Assembly (NCBI RefSeq): GCF_000024945.1
Contig: NC_013520.1
Coordinates: forward strand, 296,001-360,000
Length of the DNA stretch: 64,000 nucleotides
Direction of reading: 5' to 3'
From: Veillonella parvula DSM 2008
Lineage (GTDB): Bacteria; Bacillota; Negativicutes; Veillonellales; Veillonellaceae
In this document: positions 61,843 to 64,000 of the stretch, piece after piece
Position numbering within the stretch: position 1 is the stretch's first letter
Layout of the letters: every line of letters starts with the position of its first letter
Notes under the pieces: generated by a model
What the model saw: the letters and a program-made list of their open reading frames with translations, nothing else
Databases searched by the model: none
Told to the model about the DNA's origin: nothing
Translations under genes and position numbers: made by a program

Positions 61843-63294
61843 ATGCAACATGAAAGCCGCAATATTAGCATGCTTATGGATTTTTATGAGATGACTATGG
61901 CACATGGCTACTTTACAAAATTAAAAAATGTGGATCGCGTCGCATTTGATGTTTTCTTTAGACGTAATCCAGACAAGGGCGGTTTTGCTATTTTTGGTGG
62001 TCTCGAACAAATCGTTGAGTACATTTTAAATCTACACTTTGATGAAAGTGATATCTCTTATTTACGGAGTCAGGGTATTTTTAGTGAAGAATTTTTAGCA
62101 TATCTAAAAGATTTCTCTTTTATCGGTGATGTATATGCCTTTCCAGAAGGTTCTATCATCTATCCTAATGAACCTGTTATTACAATTGTGGCACCTCTCA
62201 TAGATGCACAAATCATAGAAACTGCAGTGCTTACTATGATGAACCATCAATCTCTTATTGCCACAAAAGCTAATCGCATTGTTCGCGCTGCGGATGGGCG
62301 TATTGTGGCTGACTTTGGTGCTCGTCGTGCACATAATGTAGATGCTGCTGTATACGGTGCAAGAGCTGCTTATATTGGTGGTGTTCAGTCCACTGCAACT
62401 GTTTTAGCAGGGCAACAATTTGGTATTCCTGTCAGTGGGACCATGGCACATAGCTGGGTTATGTACTATGGCTCTGAATATGATGCTTTCAAAGCCTATG
62501 CCGAAGTGTATCCAGATAATCCAGTATTCCTCGTTGATACTTATGATGTGTTAAATTCTGGCGTGCCTAATGCTATTAAGGTAGCAAAGGATGTATTGGA
62601 GCCAATGGGTAAACGCTTAAAAGGAATTCGCCTAGATTCTGGTGACCTTGCGTATTTGGCAAAAAAAGCACGGCGCATGCTAGATGATGCAGGTTTAGAG
62701 GATTGTAAAATCATGGCATCTAATAGTCTAGATGAGTATACAATCACATCTTTGCTAATACAAGGTGGGCCTATTGATATTTTTGGTGTAGGGGAACGCC
62801 TCATTACCTCTAAGAGTGACCCCGTATTTGGTGCGGTATATAAGATTGCTAGCATCGAGAAAGATGGTATGTGGGAACCGCGTATCAAGATTTCTGAAAG
62901 TGTTGAAAAAATTACTAATCCAGGTTTAAAAAAGGTATATCGTGTTTATAATGATAAAGGTCGTGCGATTGCAGATCTATTAACATTGTTGCGAGAGGTA
63001 CCTGATACAGAGGAACCATATCGTTATATCGATCCTGAGCAACCTTGGCGTGAATTATATTTTGAAAATTGCACTTTTAAAGAGATGAAGCAGCTTATTA
63101 TCAAGGATGGTAAATTAGTTGTGGACTTACCAACTCTAGAGGAAATTCGAGCATATGTGCAAGATCAATTAGCTAATGAAATTTGGCCTGAAGAGCAACG
63201 CTTTGAAAATCCACATCGTCACTATCTTGATATGAGTCCTAGCTACTATCAATTGAAGATGGATTTATTGAACCGTATTTATCGAAAAAAATAG
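61843..63294 (+). CDS. pncB: Nicotinate phosphoribosyltransferase
   Basis: Makes nicotinate mononucleotide from nicotinate and PRPP, the entry step of NAD salvage. 483 residues with the N-terminal LMDFYEMTMAHGYF, the FGARRAHNVDAAVYGARAAY block and the catalytic SGTMAHSWVMYY (the phosphohistidine-type His region), then GIRLDSGDLAYLAKKAR. GGTTGGTGAACC precedes the ATG. It is followed after eight bases by nadE, forming a salvage operon. Confidence 0.95.
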   Translation: MQHESRNISMLMDFYEMTMAHGYFTKLKNVDRVAFDVFFRRNPDKGGFAIFGGLEQIVEYILNLHFDESDISYLRSQGIFSEEFLAYLKDFSFIGDVYAFPEGSIIYPNEPVITIVAPLIDAQIIETAVLTMMNHQSLIATKANRIVRAADGRIVADFGARRAHNVDAAVYGARAAYIGGVQSTATVLAGQQFGIPVSGTMAHSWVMYYGSEYDAFKAYAEVYPDNPVFLVDTYDVLNSGVPNAIKVAKDVLEPMGKRLKGIRLDSGDLAYLAKKARRMLDDAGLEDCKIMASNSLDEYTITSLLIQGGPIDIFGVGERLITSKSDPVFGAVYKIASIEKDGMWEPRIKISESVEKITNPGLKKVYRVYNDKGRAIADLLTLLREVPDTEEPYRYIDPEQPWRELYFENCTFKEMKQLIIKDGKLVVDLPTLEEIRAYVQDQLANEIWPEEQRFENPHRHYLDMSPSYYQLKMDLLNRIYRKK

Positions 63295-63302
63295 GAGGGC
63301 CT

Positions 63303-64000
63303 ATGTTAGAAAATCCACAATCTACAAAGAATGCCCTTATTCAATGGATTAGAGATTATTTTAGTCAAAACGGTCCTAACTGTAGTGCTGTAGTCGGTAT
63401 TTCAGGTGGTAAGGATTCTACTATCGTGGCAGCTCTTTGCAAAGAAGCTCTTGGTGCAAATCGCGTAGTTGGTGTTCTTATGCCAAATGGAGTGCAATCC
63501 GATATTGATGATGCTCAGGCAGTGGTGAATCATTTAGGAATTCCTCACATGACAGTTAACATTGGTGCTGCCTATGAGGCGCTAGCTCATGCTATCGTTC
63601 AAGCTAAGGGATATGATGTGGTAACGGGGAGAACTGATTTAGCCAAGGATGCAATTATCAATACACCGCCTCGCCTTCGAATGACAACGCTCTATGCAGT
63701 AGGGCAAAATTTGCCAAATGGTGCTCGTGTAGCCAATACTTGTAATGGTTCTGAAGACTACGTAGGATATTCTACAAAATACGGAGATAGTGCAGGTGAT
63801 TTTAGTCCTCTAGCTCAACTCGTGGTAGAAGAGGTTCTTCAAATAGGCAAGCTTCTTGATATTCCATCATATTTAGTTGATAAGGTGCCAAGTGATGGTC
63901 TTAGTGGTCAGTCGGATGAGGATAAATTGGGATTTACCTATGCTATACTGGATCGTTATATCAGAACTGGTGAAATTGAAGATCAGCCAACAAAAGAGCG
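63303..64000 (+). CDS. nadE: NAD synthetase (partial, 3' end outside window)
   Basis: Amidates nicotinate adenine dinucleotide to NAD. The P-loop pyrophosphatase motif GISGGKDSTIVAAL is at about residue 38, and later GSEDYVGYSTKYGDSAGDFSP and PSDGLSGQSDEDKLGFTY are conserved NadE blocks. There is no N-terminal nitrilase domain, so it is the short, ammonia-dependent form. TAGGAGGGCCT precedes the ATG. About 232 residues are inside the window; probably only a few tens are missing. Confidence 0.95.
   Translation, partial: MLENPQSTKNALIQWIRDYFSQNGPNCSAVVGISGGKDSTIVAALCKEALGANRVVGVLMPNGVQSDIDDAQAVVNHLGIPHMTVNIGAAYEALAHAIVQAKGYDVVTGRTDLAKDAIINTPPRLRMTTLYAVGQNLPNGARVANTCNGSEDYVGYSTKYGDSAGDFSPLAQLVVEEVLQIGKLLDIPSYLVDKVPSDGLSGQSDEDKLGFTYAILDRYIRTGEIEDQPTKE

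Noticed and set aside
1-64000. tRNA, rRNA, prophage, intact insertion sequence or toxin-antitoxin pair
   Set aside because: I looked through the gaps and found no cloverleaf, rRNA segment, transposase, integrase or paired small toxin/antitoxin genes.

Overview
The window looks like chromosomal DNA of a Veillonella-type member of the Negativicutes, a diderm anaerobic Firmicute. This rests on low-GC, Firmicute-like coding with strong AGGAGG ribosome binding sites, combined with an outer-membrane porin that carries an N-terminal SLH domain. A respiratory nitrate reductase operon, pyruvate formate-lyase, a C4-dicarboxylate carrier and several PepSY secreted proteins fit the same picture. The species call is an inference from gene content; no rRNA gene is present. 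I found no tRNA, CRISPR array, prophage or intact insertion sequence.

Region by region. 1-8.4 kb: nitrate respiration, with narK (partial, minus strand), a divergent Crp/Fnr-family regulator and narGHJI. 8.7-11.6 kb: two paralogous ferric-reductase-like membrane cytochromes flanking an SLH porin with a Fur-like box. 11.9-17 kb: MFS exporter, LysR regulator, LysE/ArgO exporter, YeiH-type permease and beta-carbonic anhydrase. 17.0-17.76 kb: a gene-free array of large hairpin repeats with a conserved loop and co-varying stems. 17.9-21.5 kb: bioD, bioA and a dcuA broken by an internal deletion. 21.6-24.9 kb: a zinc module (zur-like fur, znuB, znuC, divergent znuA). 25-28 kb: four small integral membrane proteins. 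28-31.6 kb: FliB-like protein and two PepSY proteins, the second split by a -1 frameshift at an A9 run and followed by a CA-rich structured 3' region. 31.7-36.7 kb: alr, a 2-hydroxyacid dehydrogenase, and a TetR/P1B-ATPase pair with palindromic operators. 36.8-40 kb: a pyruvate formate-lyase whose glycyl-radical domain is a separate gene, plus pflA. 40.5-46.2 kb: XRE regulator, frameshifted EamA gene, metNIQ and gene relics. 46.4-54.2 kb: DASS carrier, PACE-like protein, ECF S component and a sulfur amino acid cluster (PLP lyase, PatB, MetA, MetY). 54.5-56.3 kb: a third PepSY gene with a string of hairpins behind it, and bioY. 56.4-59.7 kb: a metal-handling operon (COG0523 GTPase, GTPase-permease fusion, TIGR03943 protein). 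60.1-64 kb: pepD, pncB and partial nadE.

How the genes fit together. Nitrate uptake, reduction and their regulator form one block; the pfl promoter region carries a similar TGTGA-type site, so one Crp-like protein may join nitrate respiration and mixed-acid fermentation. metA (with Glu111, predicting acetyl-CoA use), metY and metNIQ make a coherent methionine supply route. bioD, bioA and bioY share biotin-operator-like sequences. pncB and nadE form a nicotinate-to-NAD salvage pair.

The least ordinary items are the covarying hairpin repeats at 17.0-17.76 kb, the split pyruvate formate-lyase, the unusual RNA architecture around the PepSY genes, and the CobW-permease fusion.
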